Assembly (NCBI GenBank): GCA_002104985.1
Contig: MCGO01000099.1
Span: forward strand, 1-64,000
From: Rhizoclosmatium globosum
Lineage: Eukaryota > Chytridiomycota > Chytridiomycetes > Chytridiales > Chytriomycetaceae
Direction of reading: 5' to 3'
DNA: 64,000 nt
Position numbers and translations under genes: made by a program. Numbering within the stretch: position 1 is the stretch's first letter; every line of letters starts with the position of its first letter. This document shows positions 11,340 to 22,282 of this stretch, piece by piece. Under the pieces are notes generated by a model. The model saw nothing but the letters and a program-made list of their open reading frames with translations, had not been told where the DNA came from and made no database searches.

Positions 11340-12384
11340 GTGCAAGACATTGTTCGATAAAAGTTTGAACAGATGGGTTCGAGCGAAGTGACATCCGTGA
11401 TCCCATCATTCGAGACTTCAGGCCACAATGCAGGTTTTGGATACATTGATTCAGATCTTATAGCTCGTAAGTATCTTCTCTCCTTTCTTCATTTCTAAAC
11501 ACCTGTCAACAGTTCACAGTTCCTGCTGACGCACTAGGTACACCCGATGATGCGTACTTTGATACGCGTCTCCTTGGTATGCTCGGAGGCAAGACTCTTG
11601 CAGCGTGGGATGAAATGTGACTGACTTTGGTGTGGCTATATTATTCCAAAAGACTCTTGATTACTTTATGGAATGTCCCACATGGGCTCCAGCCGCAATT
11701 AAAATGTTGCTGACAAGGGTTTCAAGAATATTGCTGTTTCTCCTTCATCACACTGGTACTTGGACTGCTCGCCATTCGCACGCTGGTGTTCAAGCCAGTT
11801 TGAACGTGAAACTCCAGCTTCCGCACTCAAAATCGATGGTTATGCGACATTTACTGGCCAATGGCACAACTGGACAATGATCTACGACTACGAACCGCTT
11901 GATTCCCTTTCTACAAACGCCAAGAGTGCCGTTAAAGGAGGATTCGGTGCTTTGTGGACTGAAACGTCAAGCGCCACAACCTCGACCGTTACGTGTTTCC
12001 TCGTGTTGCGCTATTGCTGAACGTTTGTGGTCAAATTCAAGAGAGACGAAAAGACAGCCGTTCGTTTGAACCGCTTCCGCGCATCTCTTGTGAATGAAAA
12101 AAGAATTGCATCTGCAGCTTTGGATTATCTCGGAAACAAAGAAGATTACGTGTTCCGTCCAGAGTATTGTGATGGGCGGGTTTGACTGCGCCAAGTCAAA
12201 AGACTGCAGAATGTGCTTCCCTGGCCAGCCCCTCACTGCAGCTGATGGTTCTGGCTTGATTGATCCATATGGTTCTCATTATTCTCCAAAATCTGGATTC
12301 GCCGATTACTGTAAAATTGCTTCTTTGTACAAAACCAACAATTACAAGTACAGCAAGCCGGAGACTGTTGCTTATGAATACTAG
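11340..12384 (+). pseudogene. GH20 beta-N-acetylhexosaminidase, incomplete and frameshifted
   Basis: C-terminal half of a glycoside hydrolase family 20 enzyme, which removes terminal GlcNAc from chitin oligosaccharides. Seen in order: VIPSFETSGHNAGFGY (the PE.D/E.PGH strand of GH20), an intron GTAAGT..CAACAG at about 11468-11511, DTRLLGMLGGKTLAAWDEM, NVPHGLQPQLK, SSHWYLDCSPF, GGFGALWTET, LDRYVFPR and ERLWS. Frameshifts at about 11627, 11662, 11705, 11975 and 12020 are mostly one-base. The N-terminal domain and the catalytic Asp-Glu pair are not visible: upstream DNA (11108-11340) reads poorly in all frames. A Cys-rich tail follows in another frame to 12384. The gene ends two bases from the stop of the convergent methyltransferase. 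It may be a true remnant or a badly assembled gene. Confidence 0.55.
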
Positions 12385-12385
12385 T

Positions 12386-13712
12386 TTAATTACCTTTGTT
12401 TCGTTTTAAGATCACTAAATAACAGTACATCAACTCAAGTTTACTTTTTGCTTGAATGTTTGCAAATGTACACCCAATAGCACCAACCAGTTGTCTTGTC
12501 GTATCAATCTCCAAACACTGATCTACAGTCCATCCCCCGGCAACTTGTTCTTCAATGATTTGAATTCTTTTTTCAGGAGAACCATGGGACACCAACACCA
12601 CAGTGTCTGTCACTTTTGCCAGGTTCGCCCACACTTTCTTGACAAGTTCAGCACCATGACTCAACATTCCATCGAAAGTTCCTTTATCGAAAGCCCATGA
12701 GAATCGAGTTCGGAATGGTGCCGGGTCTGATGCATCAAACACGATATATTCTTGTACACCAGCAGTTGGCTTCTTTGATGTTGATGCTACAGATTCCTGC
12801 TCTAGTTTGGAGAGTGCATGAACGACTTCCTTCGACACGTCATAGTGCATCACCAGGTCGCAGATTTTATCGTCCATTAATCCGTCGCCGACTGATGTAG
12901 AATTTCCACAACCAACATTCAACACGGTAATAAACTCGTTTTCCTTGTTTGAACCCGACACAGTCGCCACAGCCTGCTTAATGACATGAGACAGGTCCTC
13001 GCTCCAGGGCATATACCAATCGAACGTGTTGGTATCTTCATGGTCGCATAATGCAACTTCCAGTACTCTTCCGAAGAGGATCCGGCATAACCACAAGCTC
13101 TCCTCTCGTAATAGGGCTGTACTGCTCAAGCGTAAGTTCCGGGTCATCCACCTCTTCGACGGTATCAATCCAATTGGCCACAGCACCGTGTACGAGGTTG
13201 CCGTACGTGCATCCACGAAAATGACAGCGCCGAGAAGCGGCGACTGGGCAAAGGGCAGCAAGGCCGGGGCATACGGATCCAAGGAAACGCAGTTCAACTT
13301 GTCCCCGCCCTCAACATCAAACTCAAACGCAACACGAAACAGGTTCTTGAGTGCAAAGTCTTCTTTGTTTGCCGCTTCTTCCGCACTTGGAAGAGTGCCA
13401 TCGCAACGCAATCAAGTCAGCAACAGCGGAACACAGGCCCTTGTTCACAGAAAGACTCTTTGCCGCATCCATCACATTCGCAAAGACCCACTGATGCGCA
13501 TACACAAACACACAGTCCCGCGGGGAAAGCTCCTCAACAGTAACCACTGTTCCCTCTTCATCGATTCCAAATGGATTCGTGTGGCCCGTTCCAAGCTGCC
13601 CAGTCTCAATGCGCTTCCACACTTCGTCAATCAACGGATCTACAAGTCCGGCAGATCGCAGGAACGCGGCGTTGGCGGTAAGGAAGGCGTCGTGGGATTC
13701 GGAAAGTGACAT
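12386..13712 (-). CDS. METTL13-like SAM-dependent methyltransferase, paralog 2
   Basis: Paralog of the gene at 8796-9954. The N-terminal part begins MSLSESHDAFLTANAAF and contains EVWKRIETGQLGTG and DCVFVYAHQWVF. The middle has FAQSPLLGAVIFVDART and YTVLWP. The catalytic part has EEYWKLHYATMK, FDWYMPWSEDL, SAM motif VLNVGCGNSTS and FDKGTFDGMLS, ending GGWTVDQCLEIDTTRQLVGA plus a tail. Frame changes near 13390, 13190, 13078 and 13040 break it. Because the same protein order is readable through all of them and in paralog 1, I treat it as one gene with indels. ATG at 13712. It is convergent with the GH20 gene, whose last codon is two bases away. Cellular substrate unknown. Confidence 0.65.
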
Positions 13713-13831
13713 GAAACTTGGTGAAGGAAGGAAAAGAAAAGATGAAAACCAAGTAAAAGTTTAATAGAATAGAAGTGTCGGTGAATCAGTAGGGAATAAG
13801 TTTCCACGTGCATGCACGCTCGTTGGGGCAT

Positions 13832-14596
13832 CTACTTGCGCAAGAAGGCGGAAGCGAGCTGTTCAATCTCTTCCAACCCTCCCTGGGATTGACCTTGACC
13901 TTGTTGCTGGTATTGGCCTTGGTTTTGCTGCTGCTGGTTACCATACTGAGGTGGAGCACCGCTTGGCTGCTGAAACTGGTTGTGTTGACCTTGGGATTGG
14001 TTGTTGTTGTTGCCACCAAGGAATTGCCCAGCCAATTGGGCCACTCCAGCAAGAGGATCTTGTTGCTGCCCTTGTTGTTGGTTGTAACCTTGATTTTGGT
14101 TGTATCCTTGGTTTTGGTTCTGGTTTTGGTTGTAGTTTTGGTTGTTGTTCTGGTTTTGGTGCTGACCTCCACCCAACAAAGCCTCGACTCCGCCCAACAA
14201 ACCACCGGCACCTTGTTGTTGCTGGTTCTGCTGGGCGTGGTTGTGCGAGTGGACGTAACCCTTCGCTGCGAGAGCTGCGACCTCGGCCTTCTCGCCTGTG
14301 ATCAGAAGAAAGAGTTAGTTGTGTCTCACTCTCTCTGACACACCAGGCATCCTTAAACGTGATCACGCACCGGCAACAACCTTGGCGATCTTGTCAATCT
14401 GTTCTCCACCTTGCTGAGTGTCGAGGTATTGCACTGCCTTCTGGCCTGGGTTAAGCTTTTAGTAAACCAACAGCAATTCAATGCTTGATCACCAATCTCA
14501 GAGTCAACGAGTTTCTCGGCTGCATTCAAAAAAGGTGTTAGTGCACTCTACGAACGCTTTCACGATGTGAGCACCTTGCTTAAGGATTCCTTCCAT
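13832..14596 (-). CDS. Small Gln/Asn-rich low-complexity protein
   Basis: Start MEGILKQGAHIVKAF at 14596, followed by two or three short introns. A folded-looking segment contains EKLVDSEIGDQALNPGQKAV and KIAKVVAGGEKAEVAALAAK. The second half is dominated by Gln, Asn and Gly, with QNQNYNQNQ-type repeats and two glycine-rich LLGG patches, ending EEIEQLASAFLRK. The composition is prion-like; function unknown. The DNA of the low-complexity part is a CAA/AAC-rich repeat, so the opposite strand is also open and should not be annotated. The intron near 14345-14305 (GTGCGTGATC..GATCACAG) is well supported. The first intron border is unclear, because a 40 bp GT..AG piece at 14555-14516 does not join in phase. 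Confidence 0.6.
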
Positions 14597-14781
14597 ATTT
14601 GTGTCTTTTGGGGATGTTTTTAGAGGGTTCAAATTGAAACAAACGCGGGTTTCATTTTAAGTCATTGTCGAAAGAAGACAAATTATGCATGTGTAAGATA
14701 TAGTACTCCTTGTCGAATGTATTCCTATTCCGTGTGACAGAAACAATCCAAAGAGGGACAACTTTCCGGACATCATTTCAA

Positions 14782-17730
14782 ATGACAACCAATCCGCGTC
14801 TCCACTTCCCCTTTCCCTATGCAACTCCATGGCCCATCCAGCAATCTCTGATGGAGTCCGTGTACTCGGCAATCGATCAAGGCCACGTGGGCGTCTTTGA
14901 ATCGCCGACAGGAACAGTTTCGTCCTTCTTTCTTCAAACAACCTTCAACTAAAAACTATCCCCGAAACAGGGCAAGTCCCTCTCGCTCATCAGCGCATCG
15001 CTCAAGTGGCTCTCGGACGAAGCCGCAAAGTCGATTGCTGACACAGTTGCAACCCGCACAAACGACCGCCTTTCAACTATCGTCTTTGATCCCGCGGACC
15101 CGGATGGGTGCGCGATGCAGAACGGAAAAAGATTGAACGGGAAGTCCGGAATGAGATTGAGGATGAATTGGCGGCAAGAAAGAAACGCGAGGAGAGACTG
15201 GCTAAGATTCGGAGGCAGGAACGCGAAATTGGATTCAAGCGGCATGTAATTCATCTCTCTTTGTGCTTCGCTAGATTCTACTTGATACTTATTCGGTTTC
15301 GTTCCAAAAGAAACTGGACGTTCCAAACCAAAAAAGGCAGCTCTTGAACCGACGATGAAGACTTTCTCGTGGAAGAATACGATTCAGACAACGAGGATGT
15401 ATTCAAAAAGAGTCTTCTACGTAGTGATTTGGATTCTGATACGGAAGAAGGGCAAGAGGATGATGAGGAACCATTCCAAGAGCTCAAAATATTCTACTGC
15501 TCACGAACGGTGAATCATCAACATGGCGGCTTCTCAATCAGCTAAACACTATCCCGATTCACAGCACTCGCAGTTATCTCAGTTTATATCCGAACTCAAG
15601 AAGACAGAATACGTCGAAACAGTCAAATCACTCTCTCTTGGGTCCCGCAAAAACCTTTGTATCAATGATCAAGTCACTCGCCTTTCTTCAGCCCCACGAA
15701 TGAACGATAAATGTCTGGACTTGCAAAAGAACAAAGCAAACAAATGCCCATACCTTCCGAAAGAAAAGAGACCATTGCGTGATTTTTCTGATACCATCAA
15801 TGCCACCGTCCGAGATATTGAAGAACTTGCTGAACTCGGAAAGGCGAAAGGTGTTTGTCCATACTATGGAACACGCGCGGCTCTCCCTTCCTCTCAAATC
15901 GTGACACTTCCATACAATATGATGCTCCAAAAGTCTACTCGAGAGTCTCTTGGTATCAAATTAAAAGGAAACATCGTGATTTTCGGTAAGCGATCCTTTT
16001 CAATGACTCCAACAAACTCTAACAACCAACTAGATGAAGCCCACAATATATTGACACAATCACATCCATCTACAGTATTACTCTTGAACTACACCAAATC
16101 CAACGCGCTCATTTCCAACTCCAATCATACCTTACAAAGTACTTGAATCGGTTGAAAGGCAAAAACGTTGTCTACATCAAACAAATACTCATCCTCCTGA
16201 CTGCAATGCAACAACAACTCACGGATGCAAACACTCTTGCTTCAAAATCCAAAGAGCAGCCACAGCTACCTTTTAAACAAGCAGTGACTTCGTGAATGAT
16301 TTAGGTGTCGATCACATTAATCTGTTCAAAGTCAATACATATCTCGAACATCAAAACTAGCGCTCAAAGTTCAAGGCTTCACAGAAAAAGGGAAAGCAGG
16401 AGAAGTAATAACGGAAACAACCGGTAAAATATCCTACCCACCTTCACAACTTATACTCAATTTCGATTGTAGACACATTCACACCAAACACATCCCTCTC
16501 TCCAACAAGTCCAAACCTTCATCCATCCCTCCTAAACACCTCCCTCAACGGTCGAATCGGAACTATAACCCCATCCCCAACAACGCTTCCCTCCAAACAC
16601 ACTTCAAATACCTCCTCCTCTCTCCTACAGACGTATTCCAAGAAATCGTATCTTCCTCTCGCGCCGTGATTCTCGCGGGTGGGACAATGGAACCCATGTC
16701 TGAGTTCAAGGCACAACTGCTTGACTTCGTTGACAATGAGAAAGTGGATTACTTTTCGTGTGGACATATAGTGCCTGCGTCGTCGATTTTGACGGTGTCT
16801 GTTGGGTTGGAGCTGGAGGTGGGGAATTGGATTTTCGGTATGAGAATCGGATGAATGAGAAGATGGTTTGTATTATTATTGTTTTGTAAGGATAATCTCT
16901 AATTGGTATGCCCACAGATTATCGAGCTGGGTAATACTATAACCGCGCTGTGTACTGTTTGTCCTGCTGGCGCGGTTTGTTTCTTTGTGTCGTACAGTTA
17001 CATGGATCATGTTTTGGCTAAATGGAAGGCGAATGGGATTCTGTCGCGGCTGGAAGGAAAGAAGAAAACGTTTGTAGAGCCGAAGAATGCAAGAGGTGTT
17101 GAAGCGTGTCTTTCTGAGTATTCTGCTGCGATTACTGGTGATGGAGCGAAAGACGGCGGAAAGGTAACGATAAACTGTAGATAATGATCGGGCTTTAATC
17201 CTTGTTTTAGAGGAATGGGGCTATTCTATTCTGTGTTGTTGGTGGCAAAATGAGTGAAGGGATGTAAGTTCCGAAGCTATCAATCGATGAAGAAAACTTA
17301 CGCAAGCCATAGCAATTTCTCTGACGATATGGCGCGTTCCGTGTTTATGGTTGGACTTCCTTACCCTTCAAAGACATCGCCGGAACTCGCAGAGAAGATG
17401 CGATACATCGATTTGAGAGCTTCTGCTTCAGGAATCACTTCATCAGAATATTACGAGAATCTTTGTATGCGTGCCTTAAATCAGTCTATCGGTATTAATA
17501 TGCTTTTACTGAATCTCCACCAGTACTTAACTTTGTGATTAGGTCGTGCAATTCGACACAAGAATGACTATGCTGCCATCTTTTTGCTAGACAAGCGGTT
17601 CAAGGGTGTGAGAATCCGAGAAAAGCTTCCTGGTTGGATCAAAAGCGCTGGAGTGGTAGATGTACCAACATTTGGAGCTGCAGTGGGTAAAGCAGGTCAA
17701 TTCTTTCGTGCTAAAAAGGAAGTAAACTAA
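14782..17730 (+). CDS. CHL1/DDX11-family Fe-S DNA helicase
   Basis: Superfamily 2 DNA helicase of the XPD/FANCJ/CHL1 group, needed for sister-chromatid cohesion and genome stability in the nucleus. Starts MTTNPRLHFPFPYATPW; Q-type entry and Walker A split by an intron: FESPTGT + GKSLSLISASLKWL. An acidic/charged insert (RDAERKKIEREV, LLRSDLDSDTEEG) is followed by FYCSRTHSQLSQFISELKKT, Cys residues of the Fe-S region (LCIND, CPYLPKE, GVCPYYGTRAAL), DEAH box (VIF + DEAHNIL near 16035), AVILAGGTMEPMSEF, and the C-terminal motifs VVGGKMSEGI and NQSIGRAIRHKNDYA. Introns at about 14908-14973, 15247-15310, 15509-15557, 15986-16033, 16423-16473, 16866-16919 and others. Frameshifts near 15104, 15347, 16055, 16290, 16352 and 16825 are one-base and mostly homopolymeric. 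The charged insert is typical of CHL1/DDX11 rather than XPD. Confidence 0.88.
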
Positions 17731-17778
17731 ACAGTATTGTTCATATTATCTCTATTCTACATGTTGTTATTTAGTAAA

Positions 17779-19367
17779 CTATCTATCTCCTACCGCCTCT
17801 TCTGTCATCGTAACCTCTGGAAGGAGACCCGCCCCTTCTTCCACCTCTGTCCTATTCATGCTGGATCGCCGTGTTCTTGACGGACTCCTGTCTCGTCCAC
17901 CTCCGCCGCCACCACCTCCACTACGTTTCGCAGAGGCATTCGCAATCGCGTTCCCGCCCTTACGAGTTCCCTTCTCTGGTTCTTCGGCTTTAGCAGTTTC
18001 AGCAGGTTTACTTGATCCAGCAAGGTATCCATACAGTCCTCCAGCAACAGACGCCGCACCTCCAGCTACAGCGCCAGCCGTTCTCAGAATTCCCCAATCA
18101 GATTTGGCAGGAGCACTTCCAGGCGCGGTGCTCTTTTCTTGATCCTCGTCATCATTATCCATCTTATTGTAAGTTCGTCTCTTACGATCTCGTTGCTCGC
18201 GATCCCTTCCTCGTCCTCCTCGGTCATCGCCTCTTCTTCGTTGATCTCGGTCTCTGGATGGAGGAGCTACATCTTCCCATGATCCCCGTCTCCCCAAACT
18301 TCCTGTTGCTCCACCTTTACTTGCATAGCTTCCTCGACCAATGCTACCATTCGTACGACTACCACGTTCGATGTACGAGTCCTCCCTTTGATCATAACTA
18401 TACATTTCGACAGCATTCTTTTCAATCCTTTCGACTCCAAACTGTTTGGCCTTGATACAACTCCAAGTACTTAATCCCATGGCCGCCGAATCAGCAACAA
18501 CAGCGATACCCATCAACAGCAACCCTGTTGGACTCTGACTCGCAGTAATCCCCCTACAACCAAGCATTAAGTTATCAGCTAAAAGACAATAGAATGACTC
18601 AACTGAAAGTTGGCCATAAAAGCCACGAGCCCGCTCATAGCAATTCCAGCCCCCACAACACACACCATCAACACAACCCAACTTATCAAACACACTGAAC
18701 TAGTAAATTTCGCACAGACAATCCACGCATTACTCCGCTCCTTAAACAGGAAGCACACAAGCGTGGCCAAATTGCTCAGCACCGCCACGCCCAAGAAGAT
18801 TGAAACTGTAGGAAGCGCAAATATCAAAATAGGCATTGTTTTATACGGCAGAGCATCGAGGGTATCCGTGACAGTGTATTGCTTTGAAGCATTGGTTTTA
18901 ATCGGGGGAGGATTGAACTGGAAGTTATACGAGTTGTTCCCAATGACTTTTAGGTCCGTCGCTGGGAAGCATGAAGTGACTGAATCCGTTGAAGAAGTGG
19001 TGCAGTATCCCTGTATGGTTTGAGAGAGCAAAGTGGCGAGTGAGTGAGATATAAACCCAATTTAGAGTGTCCAACACACCCAAACAGTCAAGACCGCCGA
19101 TTGAACACCGTCGCCGGGCTTTGCAGCGTTCGAGTTTATATTGATCAAGCCGAGCGACGCAACGGCCGGCGACGCAGAGAACGGCGACAGAGCCGTGAAG
19201 CAAGCCAACATAAACGCAACAGACACAGCTCCAAGCGACATCAACGTCAGACTCAAAAGCGACCGTTTCTGCTTCGGAGGCGCCGCTTCTTGTGCTTCGA
19301 CTGCGTACGAATCCCGGTATCGCGGTGGTGACGGCGATGGCGCCCGTCGTTGGAACCGTGCAAACAT
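17779..19367 (-). CDS. SUR7/PalI-like tetraspan membrane protein with long basic/acidic tail
   Basis: Plasma-membrane protein of the SUR7/PalI (Rim9) type, inferred from topology. A short cytosolic N-terminus (MFARFQRRAPSP) is followed by TM1 (LTLMSLGAVSVAFMLACFTA), an extracellular loop with NNS and Cys residues, then three close membrane segments: TM2 (ILIFALPTVSIFLGVAVLSN), TM3 (SSVCLISWVVLMVCVVGAGI) and TM4 (LLLMGIAVVADSAAMGLS). The roughly 230-residue cytosolic tail has an Arg/Asp-rich block (RDRDQRRRGDDR), a Gly run and acidic ends. Introns about 19098-19025 and 18602-18556 join in phase. PalI-type proteins in ascomycetes take part in ambient-pH sensing and SUR7 in eisosomes; the sequence does not decide between them. 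ATG chosen at 19367. Confidence 0.6.
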
Positions 19368-19600
19368 CCAGTCCACCTTTGTCTGTTTAAATTCAATTTG
19401 TGTCTTGCCAACAAATCAATTACGTTATCTATTCCTGTTGTTTCGCGTACTAAAAACTATAATACTATCAATACAGTGTCATGGGCTTAAGTAGTTTATT
19501 CGTTTTACTGACTACAACGAGCGAGCCTGGGTAGATGTTTTGCAAGATTTGGACAAAGCTTGATGATCTTATAGTTGAAGTAGTTTGCTTCACCGTCGAA

Positions 19601-20392
19601 TCAACAAAGCCCGTTCTCTCGACGACGTCGCTTTTCTTTGGAATTGAGCTTGCCATTAGCAGAAACCTTATGTTTGCACGCAGCAATTGAATTATCACGT
19701 TGTTGGGAATGGAAGAGTTGAAGAGCGTCGTCGTATCGAATAGTAATATCCATGAGTTCAGCCAGTGTAGATGGAGCAGGAGACACACCAAGGATGTGGA
19801 GCTCATTTTCAAGTTTCAGACCTCTTCTGTACATGAACATCTTGCATTCTTCATTGACTGAAACGAGAGCAGAGAGTTCGACAAACTTATTTGCGTATGC
19901 TTGACATGATTTAGTTTGCCTTAGACGGTCAAGATTTCTGAAAGCCTTGTATTTGGATTCAGTGATCTCCAGTCCAAACCTAGCCCGAAGTTCAGACTGG
20001 AATGCTTCCAGCGAAGTTGGGAATCGATTTTTCTGAGCGTATACAACATCGTACCACTTGAAAGCATCACCCCGAATGTACGATATCATATAGAGCAGTT
20101 TCATTTCATCTGTTTTGAACTGCGATGACCAGGCACTGTAAACACGATGGCACTGAGCAATAAACTCTTCTATATCATAGGCAGAACCGCAATATTCCTT
20201 GGGATTATCGATTTCGTCTGATTGTGGTTGTTGTTGAGGCGAGCCTTTGTTGTCTATTGGAGCCGGAAGAGATTTTATCTCCACGAACAAGTTTTGTATA
20301 GCAGCTGTAAGATTCGCTATGGTGTCAGTATTCAGGATGGGAGGTGTTTGGGTGGGCGAAGTCTTGCTGGAGTTGATTGCTTTTGGATCCAT
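19601..20392 (-). CDS. Retrotransposon-type Gag protein, stand-alone
   Basis: 263 aa intact frame from ATG at 20392 (MDPKAINSSK). The central part matches the Retrotrans_gag fold of Ty3/gypsy-type elements: EEFIAQCHRVYSAWSSQF, then LLYMISYIRGDAFKWYDVVY, FPTSLEAFQSELRARFG and CQAYANKFVELSALV. It ends in a basic stretch (NSKEKRRRREN). No CCHC zinc knuckle, protease, RT or integrase is visible in the flanks, and I could not match flanking LTRs by eye between 19380-19600 and 20460-20830. It is therefore a truncated element, a non-autonomous element, or a domesticated gag. An intact frame in a region where most multi-exon genes carry indels favours a young or maintained sequence. Confidence 0.75.
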   Translation of the reverse strand: MDPKAINSSKTSPTQTPPILNTDTIANLTAAIQNLFVEIKSLPAPIDNKGSPQQQPQSDEIDNPKEYCGSAYDIEEFIAQCHRVYSAWSSQFKTDEMKLLYMISYIRGDAFKWYDVVYAQKNRFPTSLEAFQSELRARFGLEITESKYKAFRNLDRLRQTKSCQAYANKFVELSALVSVNEECKMFMYRRGLKLENELHILGVSPAPSTLAELMDITIRYDDALQLFHSQQRDNSIAACKHKVSANGKLNSKEKRRRRENGLC

Positions 20393-20846
20393 TGCAGAAA
20401 GGGCAGATATCGCAAGAATCGGATAAAGAGATAGGTGGTGTTGATGAAGGTTTTTTGACAAAGGAATCTTATGGAAATTTCATGTTTCATGAAGACACCA
20501 ACAATTCAAATCAAAAACGAAGTTCGGATCTGCATTCACGTGTCAGTATATGACTACGTCTATCCGTTTTATGTTCGATAATAAAAGAGAGATCATGCTT
20601 TGTCATGAAACCGGGACGAAGTTTCACGGAAACTACGATCGTCCAACCCGTTCAACCTGTGCATCATAAGGCCTCCGCACAGCCTCATTACGCCACCAGG
20701 GAATCTCCCTTCGATAACCTGATCATACTATGACATCACGAAAACGAATTTCTTAATTCGAGAATGGTTAAATAGTGAGGAACAACTTGGTTTATTGATA
20801 TGTGAAATAAAATGAGGAGACTAATCGATGAGATAACAAATTTCAA
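20393..20846. other. Region between Gag start and LRR gene end
   Basis: About 450 bp without a convincing gene. It would hold the leader of the Gag gene (right of 20392) and the 3' UTR of the LRR gene. I looked for an LTR with TG..CA ends repeated left of 19600 and did not see one. Confidence 0.35.
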
Positions 20847-22075
20847 TCAGAAGAAAGAGAAAAGAAAGGCGACGATTGTCAAAGGCATGATTTTTTCGTA
20901 TGATGATCCACTAACTTTAGTCAAAGTAGTGATAGCCGCAGCAACACTTGTGGAAGAGACTTGACGAGTATTAATTGGAGCCGTAACGGTTGGAACTGTA
21001 GGTGCAATGGCTGTAGTAATACTGCCAGAAGGAAACTGACACGTTCCAGGAGCTCCAGCAAGCGGTGGACCATTCACTAATTGCGTGAATTCAACACAAA
21101 CAAGCCCCTGCTTGCAAATGGCGCTGTTTTGGAAACACTTCGAACAGTAACTTTGGTATCAGAAAGTGCACTTTGTGAAATTGAGAAATGATAGCAAATT
21201 CTAAAGAAATCTTACAAATATTCGGCTTTTGGTGGAAACTTGCGTAATGTACCAGTAATGTCCATACTTACTACGGTTCTAGTAGGAAAAAGTTTTTAAT
21301 AGTTACTTAAGTTCATCATAAAAATTACATCGAGGTTGCTGAGTCGGGAAAATCTTGAAGTTCTCCACTCATCCCAGTCTGCACGAAATAGCTTGGGATA
21401 TTTAGCGTGGAGAAAACTTTAGAGCAACTCACATAGATCGAAGTTTGTTTGGAAGTGTAGGGAATTGGCCACTCATCATTGGATTTATGAATAATTCAAT
21501 GGTAAGCAGATCTCTTGGAAGACCTGTTACAGGTCCGCTGATCTGTGTATTTCCAAGCTTCCTATTAATGAAATGGCTTAGATTCTATCTATTGATGCAA
21601 GTACGTAAGAAACTCACAAAGTTGCAAGTTGTGGAGGCAACTTTGGAAACCCTCCTGAAATGGGACTTCCTCGAAGGTCGCTACAATACTGAATGTAAGA
21701 AAGCATTTAACACTGGACAAGCATTACATTGTAGTCAGACGTGTGAATGTACTGAAGTCAGGTACTGTTCCCGTCACACGATTTGTAGACATTAAACTAA
21801 CCCAATTGTTAAACTCGATGAAAAATGACGCGGGTCCTACATGGTGATAATCTTTCCTCTATACGCAGTTATGCCCGGGATATTCCAACAACCACTTTCA
21901 GTATTGTCAACAATCTTTGTAGGCCATGCATTGTGAAGGATCTGGCATTCGAATAATGGAGCAGCTCTAGGATTCAAGTCTTGGCCCATGGCATTATGGA
22001 GGCTGCTGTTAAATGGTGCAGCAGAAGCAACTGACAAAATGGTTGAGAAATTAAAACGACGAAGGATTGATTCAT
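20847..22075 (-). CDS. Secreted plant-type LRR protein with GPI-like tail
   Basis: Signal peptide-like start MNQSFVVLIS near 22075 runs, after one indel, into SVASAAPFNSSLHNAMGQ. Then come an LRR N-cap-like Cys region (CQILHNAWP, ESGCWNIPGI) and short plant-type LRR pieces separated by small introns: NRVTGTVPDFSTF, GSPISGGFPKLPPQLATL, NTQISGPVTGLPRDL, MSGQFPTLPNKL, TGMSGELQDFPDS and DITGTLRKFPPKAEYL. A Cys cluster, a Thr/Ser/Ala/Pro-rich stalk and the hydrophobic end IMPLTIVAFLFSFF follow, suggesting a GPI-anchored cell-surface protein. One intron falls close to each repeat border (about 21825, 21745, 21615, 21425, 21315, 21205), an arrangement expected for repeat-by-exon growth. Ligand unknown. 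Confidence 0.55.
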
Positions 22076-22282
22076 GCTGTAGTAGGCGGAAAAGTACTTG
22101 ATATCCTTTTAAATATTTTTCTGAACTTGTGGCTGATTATGCCGAAGACCGCATCCCGGCAACCTTTGGCCGAAGGCCGCAAACATCACCACCCGTTCAG
22201 GTAATATCACCATTTTCGTTTATTTTCCATCTAATAGAATGTGTCTACTCATACTCCTATACCAAAATCTTATTTATTAGTC

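Noticed and set aside
13808..14338. Long plus-strand frame rich in Leu/Val
   Set aside because: Mirror of the Gln/Asn-rich coding repeat on the minus strand (CAA/AAC repeats read as Leu/Val), not a membrane protein.
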